A stretch of 64,000 nt of DNA, taken from positions 310,001 to 374,000 of the forward strand of contig NZ_JAJKLK010000021.1 in NCBI RefSeq assembly GCF_020982545.1, given 5' to 3'. The DNA comes from Streptomyces sp. MNU76 (GTDB lineage Bacteria > Actinomycetota > Actinomycetes > Streptomycetales > Streptomycetaceae). Of the stretch, positions 51,929 to 60,677 are shown in pieces (positions within the stretch are counted from its first letter, which is position 1; the number at the start of each line of letters is the position of its first letter). The translations under genes and the position numbers were made by a program. Below the pieces are notes generated by a model. That model saw only the letters and a program-made list of their open reading frames with translations. It did not search any database and was not told the DNA's origin.

Positions 51929-53086
51929 ATGTTCACGCGTCGCTCCCTGCTGGGTGTGGGGGCGGCTTTCGGCGCACTCGCCGGGTGCGGTGTGCCCGCC
52001 GCCTACGTGGCGCCCGGGGACCGGGCCGGGGTCGACCTCTCGGCCCGGGACAAGCGGCTGAGCTGGTCGAACTGGCCGCTCTACATCGACACGGACGACG
52101 AGGACGACACACGGCGGCCGACGCTGGAGGCGTTCGAGGAGCGCACCGGGATCGCCGTCGACTACGTCGAGGAGATCAACGACAACGACGAGTTCTTCGG
52201 CAAGATCGGCCCGGCTCTGATGAACCATCAGCAGACCGGCCGTGACCTCGTCGTCGTCAGTGACTGGATGTGCGCGCGGTTCGTACGGCTCGGCTGGGTG
52301 CAGGAGATGGACCGGGCCCGGCAGCCCAACGTCGGCCGCCATCTCGATCCGCAGCTCCGGTCGCCCGCCTTCGATCCGGGCCGGGCCTGCACGGTGCCGT
52401 GGCAGTCGGGAATCACCGGTATCGCGTACAACCGGCGGAAGGTGGGCCGCGAGATACGCCGGGTCGCCGACCTGTGGGCGGACGACCTCAAGGGGCGGGT
52501 CACCCTGTTCTCCGGTCCGGACGAGGCGTTCGCGTTGCTGATGCAGGCCAACGGGGTCGATGTGACCCGCTGGACGGCGGACGACTTCCACACCGTCTGC
52601 GACCAGGTCGCCTCCCGCGTCCGGGCCGGCCACATCCGCCGCCTCACGGGCAACGACTACATCAAGGACCTCTCCAGCGGGGACGTCCTCGCCTGCCAGG
52701 CCTACTCGGGGGACGTGATCCAACTCCAGGCCGACGACCCGGACATCCGGTTCGTCGTGCCCGAGGAGGGCGCCGAACTCTGGTCCGAGTCCCTGATGAT
52801 CCCCAACCTCGCACGCCACAAGGCGAGCGCCGAGCGCCTCGTCGACCACTACTACGACCCCGAGGTGGCCGCCGAGCTCGCCGCCTGGGTCAACTACGTG
52901 TGCCCCGTCCCGGCGGCCCGCGACGTCCTGGCCTCGGCCAAGGACCGGGAGACCGCCGCCCTCGCCGAGGACCCCCTGATCTTCCCCGACGACGTGATGC
53001 GCGCCCGGCTCGCGGTCGCCCGGGACATCACCTCCGGGGAGCGGCGCGAGTTCGCCCGGCGGTGGAACGGGATCGTGGGGCTCTAG
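51929..53086 (+). CDS. Polyamine (spermidine/putrescine) ABC transporter substrate-binding lipoprotein
   Basis: 385 residues from ATG at 51929. Twin-arginine-like MFTRRSLLGVGAAFGAL with lipobox LAGC at about residue 19. The PotD-type fold is recognisable: LSWSNWPLYID, IAVDYVEEINDNDEFFGKI, VPWQSGITGIAYNRRKV and HIRRLTGNDYIKDLSSGD. No permease or ATPase gene follows, so it may work with the system that begins at 63103. The upstream leader is occupied by a hairpin repeat. Confidence 0.9.
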   Translation: MFTRRSLLGVGAAFGALAGCGVPAAYVAPGDRAGVDLSARDKRLSWSNWPLYIDTDDEDDTRRPTLEAFEERTGIAVDYVEEINDNDEFFGKIGPALMNHQQTGRDLVVVSDWMCARFVRLGWVQEMDRARQPNVGRHLDPQLRSPAFDPGRACTVPWQSGITGIAYNRRKVGREIRRVADLWADDLKGRVTLFSGPDEAFALLMQANGVDVTRWTADDFHTVCDQVASRVRAGHIRRLTGNDYIKDLSSGDVLACQAYSGDVIQLQADDPDIRFVVPEEGAELWSESLMIPNLARHKASAERLVDHYYDPEVAAELAAWVNYVCPVPAARDVLASAKDRETAALAEDPLIFPDDVMRARLAVARDITSGERREFARRWNGIVGL

Positions 53087-53223
53087 GGACGGGCGGTGTG
53101 CCGCTGAGGGGTCGCCTCCGGGGCGGTACCGGCGTTGGGGAAGGCGGGGGAGGGCCGTCGTGCGGCCGAACCGTCGGGTGGTCCTCTCCGACCTCGTCGG
53201 TATCGAGAGCAGGAGGGGCCGTC

Positions 53224-53961
53224 ATGCGGCTGACCGACCATGTCACGCTCGTCGCCAGCGGAGCGTACGGATTCGATCTGAGCGACGCGTCGGACTGCCA
53301 CGTCTATCTGGTGAGGGGCGCCCGGCACAGTGCGCTCGTGGACGCCGGAGCGGGCCGGTCCGCCGAGGCGATCGTGCGCGCGGTGCGTGCAACCGGCGCC
53401 GACCCCGGTCATCTCCTTCTCACCCACGGCCACGCCGACCACGCGGGTGGAGCCGCCGCGCTCGCCGAACGGCTGCCCGGACTGCGCGTGCTGGCCGGCG
53501 CCGAAGCCACGGGCTGGATCGCGACGGGCGACGAAGCGGGCGTCAGCCTGGACCGCGGAAAGGCCTCCGGGTACTACCCGGCCGACTACACCTTCGCCCC
53601 CTGCCCCCGGGTCGAGGCGCTGGCAGACGGCGTGGAGATCGACCTCGGTGGCGGCGTGGTCCTGCGGGCCGTCGCTACGCCCGGGCACGCGGACGGCCAC
53701 CTCTGCTACCACCTGCGCACCCCCGACCACCAGGCACTCTTCTCCGGGGACTGTGTCTTCACCGGGGGACGCGTCTCCCTGCAGAACCTGCACGACTGCC
53801 GGGTCCCCGAGTACGCCGCCAGTCTGACCCGGCTGGCCGCGCTGGACGTGGACGCGCTGTTCCCCGGCCATCACGAGATCTCGCTCGCGCGGGCCGGACG
53901 GCACCTGGCGGCGGCCCGTGACATCCTCGCCCGTGGACTGCTGCCGAAGAGCACCACATGA
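53224..53961 (+). CDS. MBL-fold metallohydrolase
   Basis: 245 residues from ATG at 53224 with AGGAGGGG upstream. Metal motif THGHADHAGG near residue 65, second-site His in TPGHADGHL, Asp in FSGDCVF, and the final His in FPGHHE. Resembles glyoxalase II/RNase Z-type small metallo-beta-lactamase-fold hydrolases; substrate unknown. The stop lies within an 11-bp tandem repeat. Confidence 0.88.
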   Translation: MRLTDHVTLVASGAYGFDLSDASDCHVYLVRGARHSALVDAGAGRSAEAIVRAVRATGADPGHLLLTHGHADHAGGAAALAERLPGLRVLAGAEATGWIATGDEAGVSLDRGKASGYYPADYTFAPCPRVEALADGVEIDLGGGVVLRAVATPGHADGHLCYHLRTPDHQALFSGDCVFTGGRVSLQNLHDCRVPEYAASLTRLAALDVDALFPGHHEISLARAGRHLAAARDILARGLLPKSTT

Positions 53962-53998
53962 CTCCGTAGTGACTCGGTAATGACTCCGTACGACTCTG
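53959..53998 (+). repeat. 11-bp tandem repeats at the end of the MBL gene
   Basis: TGACTCCGTAG, TGACTCGGTAA, TGACTCCGTA and CGACTCTGTG follow each other at helical-turn spacing. The first copy supplies the stop codon. Confidence 0.7.
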
Positions 53999-54208
53999 TG
54001 CGGACTTGGGTGAATACGCCTGACTTCCTTTCTCTTCAGGCCGTTCCGGGGGTAATTGGGGCGAGCGAATTCGTGGCGACCCTGTGGAGATAATGCAACG
54101 GTCCGGCGCGTGGTGGCGTTTTATCGGCCTTTCGTAGTCGATTCGCACCGGGCGGATTCATCGACCAAGGGTTGCGGCGCATCTCGTCGTGCCGTAGTTA
54201 CGTGAATC
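53999..54208. other. Gap upstream of the YceI gene
   Basis: 210 bases, less GC-rich than the surroundings, without a gene. Presumably carries the YceI promoter; no -35/-10 pair was assigned. Confidence 0.35.
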
Positions 54209-54868
54209 ATGAACCTGTTCACCCGTGCTGCGTCCCTGCGCCGCCCGGCAGCCCCCACAGCCTCGCGACTCCCCCACGAGTCCGGGGCATTCGCTCCCGA
54301 CGGCACGTCCGACCCCGCCCTCACGATGCTGACCGGCGAATGGATGATCGACGCGGCGCACAGCCGTATCGGTTTCTCCGTCCGGCATGCCCTGGTCACG
54401 ACCGTGCGAGGCGCGTTCACCGAGTATCAGAGTCGACTCTATTTCGACGGCCGTGATCCTTCGCGTTCGAGGGCCGAGATAGTGCTGTCCACCACGTCGG
54501 TCGATACCGGGGTGGAACAACGTGATGCCCATTTGATGGGTCGCGATTTCCTGGATGCCGCGACTTATCCACGTATGCGCTTCGTCAGTACGGCGGTGCG
54601 TCTCGTGGGCAACGATGTCTACCGCATGGCCGGTGAGCTCACGATCAAGAGCACCACCCGTCCCGTCGATCTGGAACTCACCTACATAGGCCACGTCATG
54701 GACCCGTTCGGATACGAGCGGGTCGGTTTCGACGGGACCACCACCATCAATCGCTCCGAATGGGGCCTCACCTACAACCAACGGCTCGCGGAGGGCGGCG
54801 CCATGGTGAGCGAGAAGGTGCGCCTGCAGTTCGACATCGCCGCGATCCGCTCGGCCCCCGGCGGCTGA
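54209..54868 (+). CDS. YceI family lipocalin-like protein
   Basis: 219 residues. The YceI beta barrel occupies residues 45-215: GEWMIDAAHSRIGFSVRHA, RGAFTEYQSRL, TGVEQRDAHLMGRDFLDAA, and LTIKSTTRPVDLEL. The family binds isoprenoid-like lipids; the function in Streptomyces is undefined. The N-terminal 40 residues are Pro/Ala-rich without a convincing signal peptide, so a cytoplasmic location is likely. A T-tailed terminator follows. Confidence 0.92.
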   Translation: MNLFTRAASLRRPAAPTASRLPHESGAFAPDGTSDPALTMLTGEWMIDAAHSRIGFSVRHALVTTVRGAFTEYQSRLYFDGRDPSRSRAEIVLSTTSVDTGVEQRDAHLMGRDFLDAATYPRMRFVSTAVRLVGNDVYRMAGELTIKSTTRPVDLELTYIGHVMDPFGYERVGFDGTTTINRSEWGLTYNQRLAEGGAMVSEKVRLQFDIAAIRSAPGG

Positions 54869-54894
54869 CGGTCCGTCGCGAACCCGTGCTCCCG

Positions 54895-54927
54895 TGGGGG
54901 CCCGACATCTGTCGGGCCCCCATTTTT
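54895..54927 (+). terminator. Rho-independent terminator after YceI
   Basis: A perfect 12-bp stem (54895-54906 with 54911-54922), 4-base loop, then TTTTT. Confidence 0.92.
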
Positions 54928-54939
54928 GAACACGTTCAA
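54926..54939. promoter_or_regulatory. Small palindrome upstream of a membrane protein gene
   Basis: TTGAAC-AC-GTTCAA, 21 bases before the GTG at 54961; a possible operator. Confidence 0.35.
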
Positions 54940-54960
54940 GCGGGGGCGTACGCTCACGGC

Positions 54961-55506
54961 GTGAGCGACAGAGCCGCCCTGTTGAAGGGTATCCGTGCGT
55001 GGTTGGTCTTCTTCGTCGTCTGTCTGGTGCTGAGCGGCGCCACAGCCTTCCCGCTGGTCCACGAGCTGCGCTGGACCGAGGAGTTGCTGCGGTCGCTGTC
55101 CGTCGGGGAGTACCTGCCGGCGCTCGTGGAGTGGATCGAGCGGGTGCGGGCGGGACTCGTCGAGGCCGACGCCACCTACCCGTTCCTCCTGTACGGCACG
55201 GACTGGCTGGCCTTCGCGCACCTGGTGATCGCGGTGTCCTTCTACGGCCCCTACCGTGACCCGGTCCGCAACATCTGGGTCATCGAGGTCGGCATGATCG
55301 CCTGCGCGGGCATCATCCCGCTGGCCCTGATCTGCGGGCCGATCCGCGACATCCCCTTCTGGTGGACCGTGATCGACATGTCGTTCGGGGTCTTCGGGAT
55401 CATCCCGCTCCACGTCGTACGGCGGCGGGTCAAGCGGCTGGAGGCCCTCACCGGTGGATGGGACCGAAAAACTGTTATCCCGGCCGTCTCCACACCGTCT
55501 CCGTAG
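54961..55506 (+). CDS. Conserved Streptomyces membrane protein
   Basis: 181 residues from GTG at 54961. About four hydrophobic segments: AWLVFFVVCLVLSGATAF, LAFAHLVIAVSFYG, IWVIEVGMIACAGIIPLAL, and WWTVIDMSFGVFGIIPLHVV, then a basic tail. I do not recognise a family with known function. It lies upstream of the sigma factor gene on the same strand, separated by a short ORF. Confidence 0.78.
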   Translation: MSDRAALLKGIRAWLVFFVVCLVLSGATAFPLVHELRWTEELLRSLSVGEYLPALVEWIERVRAGLVEADATYPFLLYGTDWLAFAHLVIAVSFYGPYRDPVRNIWVIEVGMIACAGIIPLALICGPIRDIPFWWTVIDMSFGVFGIIPLHVVRRRVKRLEALTGGWDRKTVIPAVSTPSP

Positions 55507-55541
55507 GCACCCCTGTCTCCCCACATGCAGGAGCGAGCCGT

Positions 55542-55628
55542 ATGAGCAGTGTGAGCGGTGTGATCTCCGCCTCGGAGGTTCCCCAAGCCGCAGCGATGGC
55601 TGAGAAGGTACGGAACACAGCCGAGTGA
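55542..55628 (+). CDS. 28-residue ORF coupled to the ECF sigma factor gene
   Basis: ATG at 55542 is preceded by GCAGGAGCG at good spacing and reads MSSVSGVISASEVPQAAAMA and eight more residues, then TGA. The stop overlaps the GTG of the sigma gene (GTGA at 55625-55628), so translation would feed directly into it. It is not hydrophobic and has no known homologue that I can name. Could be a regulatory leader peptide or a small protein. Confidence 0.45.
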   Translation: MSSVSGVISASEVPQAAAMAEKVRNTAE

Positions 55629-57370
55629 ACAGGGTGAGCCCAGCGGGATCGAAGGGGACGTACGTGGACGGGCGGCAGTGGCGGTCCACCATCGCGGCCG
55701 CGCAGGCGGGGGACCGGCGCGCCCTCGACGAGCTGGTCGAGGGCTGGTTGCCGCTCGTCTACAACATCGTCGGCCGGGCCCTCAACGGCCACGCCGACGT
55801 CGACGACGTCGTGCAGGAGACCATGCTGCGCGCCGTCGACAACCTCGACACGCTGCGCGATCCGGACAGCTTCCGTTCCTGGCTGGTCGCGATCGCGATG
55901 CGGCAGATACGGGACCGGGCGCGCCGCCGCACCGCCGACCAGATGGACGACCACGACGCCCACGGCGCCGCCGACTTCGCCGAACTGACCGTGCTGCGAC
56001 TGCAGCTGGAAGGGCAACGCAAGGAGGTCGCGGAAGCGGTCCGCTGGCTCGACGACGAGGACCGGCAACTGCTGTCGCTGTGGTGGCTGGAGGTCGCGGG
56101 TGAACTCACCCGGCGCGAACTCGCCGCCGCCGTCGGCATCAGCAGGCAGCACGCCGCCGTCCGCGTCCAGCGGATGAAGGCCCGGCTGGAGACCGCGCGC
56201 GGCATCGTCCGTGCCCTCGACGCCTCCTGCTCCGACCTGGGCCGGGTCACCGCACACTGGAGCGGGCAGCCCGATTCGGTGTGGCGCAAGCGCATCGCCC
56301 GGCACATCCGCGGCTGCGCCCGCTGCGACGGCCACGGCCGCCCCGGTGAGGTCGTCCCCGCCGAACGGCTCCTCGTCGGGCTCGCCCTGGTCCCCGTCCC
56401 CGTGGGCTTCACCCTGTCCCTGGCGTTCGGCGGCAAGACGGCCGTGGCGGCGACGACCGCGACCGCCTCCGTGAGCTGGTCCGCCAAGGTGATCGGTGCC
56501 CTCGCCAAGCCCGCCGTCGTGGTGACGGCGAGCGCGACGATGGTCGCCGGGGGCGCGTACGTGGTGACGCAACCCCCCGAGGACCGGCCCACGCAGGCCG
56601 CGCCGACCGCGCTGAGCACGGCCCGGGGGCCCGCGCCCCCGGCACCCCGCACCCCGTCGCGTTCCCCGTCGCCGTCGTCCTCACCGTCCCCCTCGGCTTC
56701 CCCGTCGCCGAAGAAGGAGAAGGAGAAGGAGAAGGAGCCGAAGACCCTGTACGGCACGGTCGTCGACGTGGCGGACCGGGCGCCGGACCCGGACACTCCG
56801 CCCGCCGCCCTCCCGCGCCGGCCCGAGTCCGGCATCACCAGCAGCGGTGGCCCGCGGACCGCGATGAACCACCGGGGCGACAACGTGACGTTCACGGGCC
56901 GGGGGTACGTCCTGGTCCGCTGGCAGATCCTGCCCCAGTACCGGCCGGGCGGACTGGTCATGCCGGCCTGGACCGGTCTGGAGGGCAAGCTCTTCCACGT
57001 CGCCTCGGGCGGAGGCCGCCGCATGGACGACCCGACCTCCGCCGACGGCAGGACCTCGAGCATGGGCGGCCCCGACACCGGCTACACCGTCCTGCCCGAG
57101 GGCACCCAGCAGATGTGGCAGAACGAGTACTTCTACCTCGACGGCACGGTCACGCTCACCCAGAACGAACGCGGTGCCGACTACAACATCACCGTCGCCC
57201 CCTCCACCTGGGACGCCGTGACCGAGGACATCGCCATCGGCCCCGACCGGGGGGCCATCCGCTTCGGCCTCGTCCGCGACGACGGCAAGGACTCGGCGCC
57301 GGTGCCGCAGTACGTCACACGGGAGAGGCCGGCGGACGCGGCGACCGTGCCTCAGCGGTCCGAGGTGTAG
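55625..57370 (+). CDS. ECF sigma factor fused to zinc-finger, membrane and extracytoplasmic module
   Basis: 581 residues from GTG at 55625. Sigma region 2 (VDDVVQETMLRAVDNLDTLR, FRSWLVAIAMRQ) and region 4 (LTRRELAAAVGISRQHAAVR) occupy residues 15-195. Then comes a zinc-finger anti-sigma-like motif H-x3-C-x2-C (RHIRGCARC, about 228), two hydrophobic stretches (about 250-270 and 295-315), a Pro/Ser/Lys linker and a roughly 190-residue C-terminal domain with many Trp and Tyr. This matches ECF groups with a built-in membrane anchor. It likely controls envelope genes; the signal is unknown. It overlaps the converging GDPD gene by 19 bases. Confidence 0.85.
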   Translation: MNRVSPAGSKGTYVDGRQWRSTIAAAQAGDRRALDELVEGWLPLVYNIVGRALNGHADVDDVVQETMLRAVDNLDTLRDPDSFRSWLVAIAMRQIRDRARRRTADQMDDHDAHGAADFAELTVLRLQLEGQRKEVAEAVRWLDDEDRQLLSLWWLEVAGELTRRELAAAVGISRQHAAVRVQRMKARLETARGIVRALDASCSDLGRVTAHWSGQPDSVWRKRIARHIRGCARCDGHGRPGEVVPAERLLVGLALVPVPVGFTLSLAFGGKTAVAATTATASVSWSAKVIGALAKPAVVVTASATMVAGGAYVVTQPPEDRPTQAAPTALSTARGPAPPAPRTPSRSPSPSSSPSPSASPSPKKEKEKEKEPKTLYGTVVDVADRAPDPDTPPAALPRRPESGITSSGGPRTAMNHRGDNVTFTGRGYVLVRWQILPQYRPGGLVMPAWTGLEGKLFHVASGGGRRMDDPTSADGRTSSMGGPDTGYTVLPEGTQQMWQNEYFYLDGTVTLTQNERGADYNITVAPSTWDAVTEDIAIGPDRGAIRFGLVRDDGKDSAPVPQYVTRERPADAATVPQRSEV

Positions 57371-58059
57371 CCCTCACCGCTCGCTCTGAGGGTGCACAGG
57401 GCGTCGACGCGGTTGGTGGTGATCGAGTCGACACCCCAGGACAGCAGACGGCGCATGGAGCGTCGGGTGTCCGGGGTCCAGGCGGAGAGGAGATAGCCGT
57501 CCCGGTGGACACGGTCCGCCAGGGGGCGGGTGAGGAGGCCGAAGCGGTAGTTCAGCCAGCGCGGACGGATGGCGTCGAGCAGGGCGGGACGCGGCGGTGC
57601 GGAGGTCTTCCAGGTCAGGGCGAGCTCGGCCGCGGGAGCGGCGGCGCGGACCGCGAGCACGGTCCGCGGGTCGGCGCTGTAGTAGACACGGGCCTCGGCG
57701 TCGCACTCCCGCACGACGCCGAGGATCTGTCGCACCGCCCGCGGGTTCACCGCACCCGGCAGATCCACCATGACGCGGCTGCCCTCGGTGGCGAGCAGCG
57801 CGTCGGCCAGTGTCGGCACCCCGTCGGCCGTCAGCCCGCGCAGCTCGGCGGCGGACAGCGCGGCCAGCGGCCGGTCCACCTCCCACAGGCGGTTCAGCGT
57901 CGAGTCGTGGAGCAGGACCGGCACCCCGTCACGGGTCGTCCGTACATCGAACTCGACGACGTCCGCGCCCAGTTCGAGCCCGGCCCGCAGGGAGTCGAGC
58001 GTGTTCTCGCGGTGGCGGTAGGGGGCGCCGCGATGGGCGACGGCTGTCACGGTGCGCAT
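57352..58059 (-). CDS. Glycerophosphodiester phosphodiesterase
   Basis: 235 residues from ATG at 58059. GDPD barrel with AHRGAPYRHRENTLDS (His-Arg and Glu-Asn), VEFDVRTTRDGVPVLLHD (Glu, Asp, His-Asp) and, near the end, WTPDTRRSMRRLLSWGVDSI. Releases glycerol 3-phosphate and an alcohol from glycerophosphodiesters. No signal peptide, so cytoplasmic. Short spacing to the adenosine deaminase gene suggests co-transcription. Confidence 0.93.
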   Translation of the reverse strand: MRTVTAVAHRGAPYRHRENTLDSLRAGLELGADVVEFDVRTTRDGVPVLLHDSTLNRLWEVDRPLAALSAAELRGLTADGVPTLADALLATEGSRVMVDLPGAVNPRAVRQILGVVRECDAEARVYYSADPRTVLAVRAAAPAAELALTWKTSAPPRPALLDAIRPRWLNYRFGLLTRPLADRVHRDGYLLSAWTPDTRRSMRRLLSWGVDSITTNRVDALCTLRASGEGYTSDR

Positions 58060-58085
58060 GGTGGTGGATCCCGGTGCCGATCGGA

Positions 58086-59187
58086 TCAGGGGGTCAGCCA
58101 GGTCGAGGTGTAGGTGTCGATCTCGGCGGTCACCCGGGCCTTGCCCGGCTCGTCGAGGAAGGACGCCTCCACCGCGTTCTTCGCGAGCGCGGCCACCCCC
58201 TGCTCGTCGAGGTCGAGGAGGCGCGCGGCCACCGCGTACTCGGTGTTCAGGTCGGTGCCGAACATCGGCGGGTCGTCGGAGTTGACGGTGACCAGCACAC
58301 CGGCCTCCACGAACTCCTTGATGGGGTGCTCGCCGAGGGTGCGGACCGCTCGGGTCGCTATGTTCGAGGTGGGGCAGACCTCCAGGGCGATCCGCCGCTC
58401 GGCGAGATGGGCCAGCAGCTTCGGGTCGCGGGCCGCGCTGGTGCCGTGGCCGATGCGCTCCGCGCGCAGCTCGTTCAGCGCGTCCCAGATCGTCTCGGGC
58501 CCCGTGGTCTCGCCGGCGTGCGGCACGGAGTGCAGCCCGGCCGCGATCGCCCGGTCGAAGTACGGCTTGAACTGCGGCCTCGGCACGCCGACCTCGGGTC
58601 CGCCGAGGCCGAACGACACCAGCCCCTCGGGGCGCAGCCGGTCGTCGGTGGCGAGCCGCGTGGTCTCCTCGGCCGCGATGGGTCCCGCCTCGCCGGGAAT
58701 GTCGAAGCACCACCGCAGGACGGTCCCGAACTCGGCCTCCGCCGCCTTCCGGGCGTCCTCGATCGCGTCCATGAACGCCCGCTCCTCGATCCCGCGACGG
58801 GTGGAGGAGTACGGGGTGATCGTCAGCTCGGCGTACCGCACCTGCTGCCGGGCGAGGTCCCGGGCCACCTCGAACGTCAGCAGACGGACGTCCTCCGGGG
58901 TGCGGACGAGGTCGACGACGGACAGGTACACCTGGATGAAGTGGGCGAAGTCAGTGAAGGAGAAGTAGTCCGCGAGGGCCTCGGGGTCCGTGGGCACCTG
59001 GGAGTCGGGGTGGCGGGCGGCCAGTTCCGAGACGATGCGGGGAGGCGGAGCCGACGTGGTGCACATGCAGTTCGGCCTTCGGCAGACCGGCGATGAAGGC
59101 GTGCAGGTCGCGGGCGCCGGGGGCGGCGGCGGTGCCGGCGACGGCGGGGCTCAGGGGCACGCCCTGCGGGGTGCGGCGGTCGGTCAA
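58086..59187 (-). pseudogene. Adenosine deaminase, one frameshift
   Basis: Zinc hydrolase of purine salvage. The N-terminus (MTDRRTPQGVPLSPAVAG to the metal motif ELHVHHVGSASP) is in one frame from 59187. The rest (PRIVSELAARHPDSQVP to YTSTWLTP) is in another. The change at about 59044-59050 fits loss of two bases (for example one CG of CGCG) or gain of one. All catalytic parts are otherwise present: HAGE, EVCPTSN and VNSDDPPMFG. The C-terminal 326 residues form an open frame but lack the HxH metal site alone. Confidence 0.85.
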
Positions 59188-59405
59188 GGTTTCTCCCCGG
59201 GAACGGCGTCCGCCCCGGACCGTGGTCTGCTGCGGGGGACGCGGGTGATCGGCTGATCGGTGACTCGGGGATCATCGTAGGCGGCCGTCCACACATCGAA
59301 CCCCGGGCCTTAGCATGACCGAACGTACAGCTGAACGTGTCCGATGAACGCGTCCGACGGAGAAACGACGCGGAGCGGCACGGAACGTCACAGGGGGACC
59401 CGCTC

Positions 59406-60592
59406 ATGTCAGCCGACGAGGCACCGATTCCGGAAACACCGGCCGCTCCACAGCCGGCCCCGTGGGCGTCGCCACAGGGCGACGCCGCGCTACCGCCGAC
59501 GGTGGTCGACGGCACCACGCTCCCCACGGTGACCGACGACGCCGCCCCGCTGACCGTGGTCGACGGGGCGACGCTGCCGACGGTGACCGACGACGCCGCC
59601 CCGCCGACCGTGGTCGACGGCGCCACGCTCCCCACGGTGACGGAGGACGCGGTACCGACTCCGACGGTCGCCCTCGACAAGCCGAGCACGCCGACGGGGT
59701 CCACCGGTTCCGCCCACTCCACCAACTCCGCCGACGCAGCGGGCTCCGCCGAGACCGCGGCCCCGGTTCCGCCCGCGTGGTCGGCTCCGGGCGCGTCCTC
59801 CGTACCCGCGCCTCAGGCTCCGTACGATCCCTGGGCCGCGTAGGCCGACACCCGGCGCAGGGCAACCCTGCCGCCTCTCCTACCCTCCCTCCCTCCCGCG
59901 CCCTCGCCGCACGACCAGATGACGGTGCTGTCCGCTCCGGCGCGTTCGCACCCCGGGTGACCGGCAGCCGACGCCATCGCCCGCCCGGCCCCCAATCCCT
60001 TCGCCCCGCCCGCGCCCGGCGCGACCGAGGCACATCAAGCCACACCCGCGCCCCACGCTTCCTACCCGACGCCCATGGCCTCCGCGCCCTACGGCGCCCC
60101 GGCTCGCCATTACCTCCGCCCATCGGCCCCGAAGGGCCGGGACAGGTTCCGTACGGATACCCCCAGTACCCGGGGTATCCGGGTGCGCAGGCCCACCCCG
60201 GCGCCGGTTACCCCGGCCCGGGAGCGGGCTACGCCTGGCCCGTCCTGGCGCCACCGCCGAGCAACGGGATCGGGATCGCGGCGATGGTGCTCGGCATCTG
60301 CGCCGCCGTGCTGTTCTGTCTGTGGCCGTTCGCGATCCTGCTCGGGATCATGGCCATGATCTTCGGCTTCGTCGGCCGGGCCAAGGCACGCCGGGGCGAG
60401 GCGACGAACCCGGGGCACGCCCTGGCCGGGATCATCTGCGGAGCCGTCGGCATCCTGCTCGGCATCGGCTTCATCGTCCTCATCGTCCTGGCGTCGGAGA
60501 ACGACGGTTACGACTCCGACACCGACCCCTTCGACGACAGCTACTCGACGTCGCTGTCCCTGGTGCTGCCGGTGAGGGAAGGCGGCGTGTAG
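59406..60592 (+). pseudogene. DUF4190-domain membrane protein, four frameshifts
   Basis: ATG at 59406 begins a Pro/Ala-rich N-terminal region with three 18-residue TVVDGATLPTVTDDAAPP repeats, ending at PYDPWAA. The continuation changes frame four times, each equal to one lost base, near 59836-59844, 59951-59957, 59989-59993 and 60112-60115. The C-terminal DUF4190 part (NGIGIAAMVLGICAAVLF, FAILLGIMAMIFGFVGRAKA, ALAGIICGAVGILLGIGFIV) has its transmembrane segments intact. Function unknown; such proteins are common in Streptomyces. Sequence error is likely. Confidence 0.75.
59499..59660 (+). repeat. Three 54-bp tandem repeats
   Basis: Units 59499-59552, 59553-59606 and 59607-59660 encode the 18-residue TVVDGATLPTVTDDAAP repeats. 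Confidence 0.85.
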
Positions 60593-60605
60593 GCGCCTCG
60601 AAAGA

Positions 60606-60660
60606 GCGCCCCGTCAGGGGCGCGGGGAACTGCGCGACCAGCCACGACGCGCCCGCAGCC
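60606..60660 (-). repeat. Streptomyces GCGCAGTTCCCCGCGCCCC hairpin repeat, copy 3
   Basis: On the minus strand it reads CGTCGTGGCTGGTCGCGCAG then TTCCCCGCGCCCCTGACGGG; same family as 44800 and 51861. It lies just after the DUF4190 stop. Confidence 0.8.
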
Positions 60661-60677
60661 GCCCACCGCCCTTCGTG

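Noticed and set aside
58086..59066. Adenosine deaminase starting at the internal TTG/ATG near 59066 as a complete gene
   Set aside because: This would lack the N-terminal HxH zinc ligands, which are present intact in the other frame just upstream.
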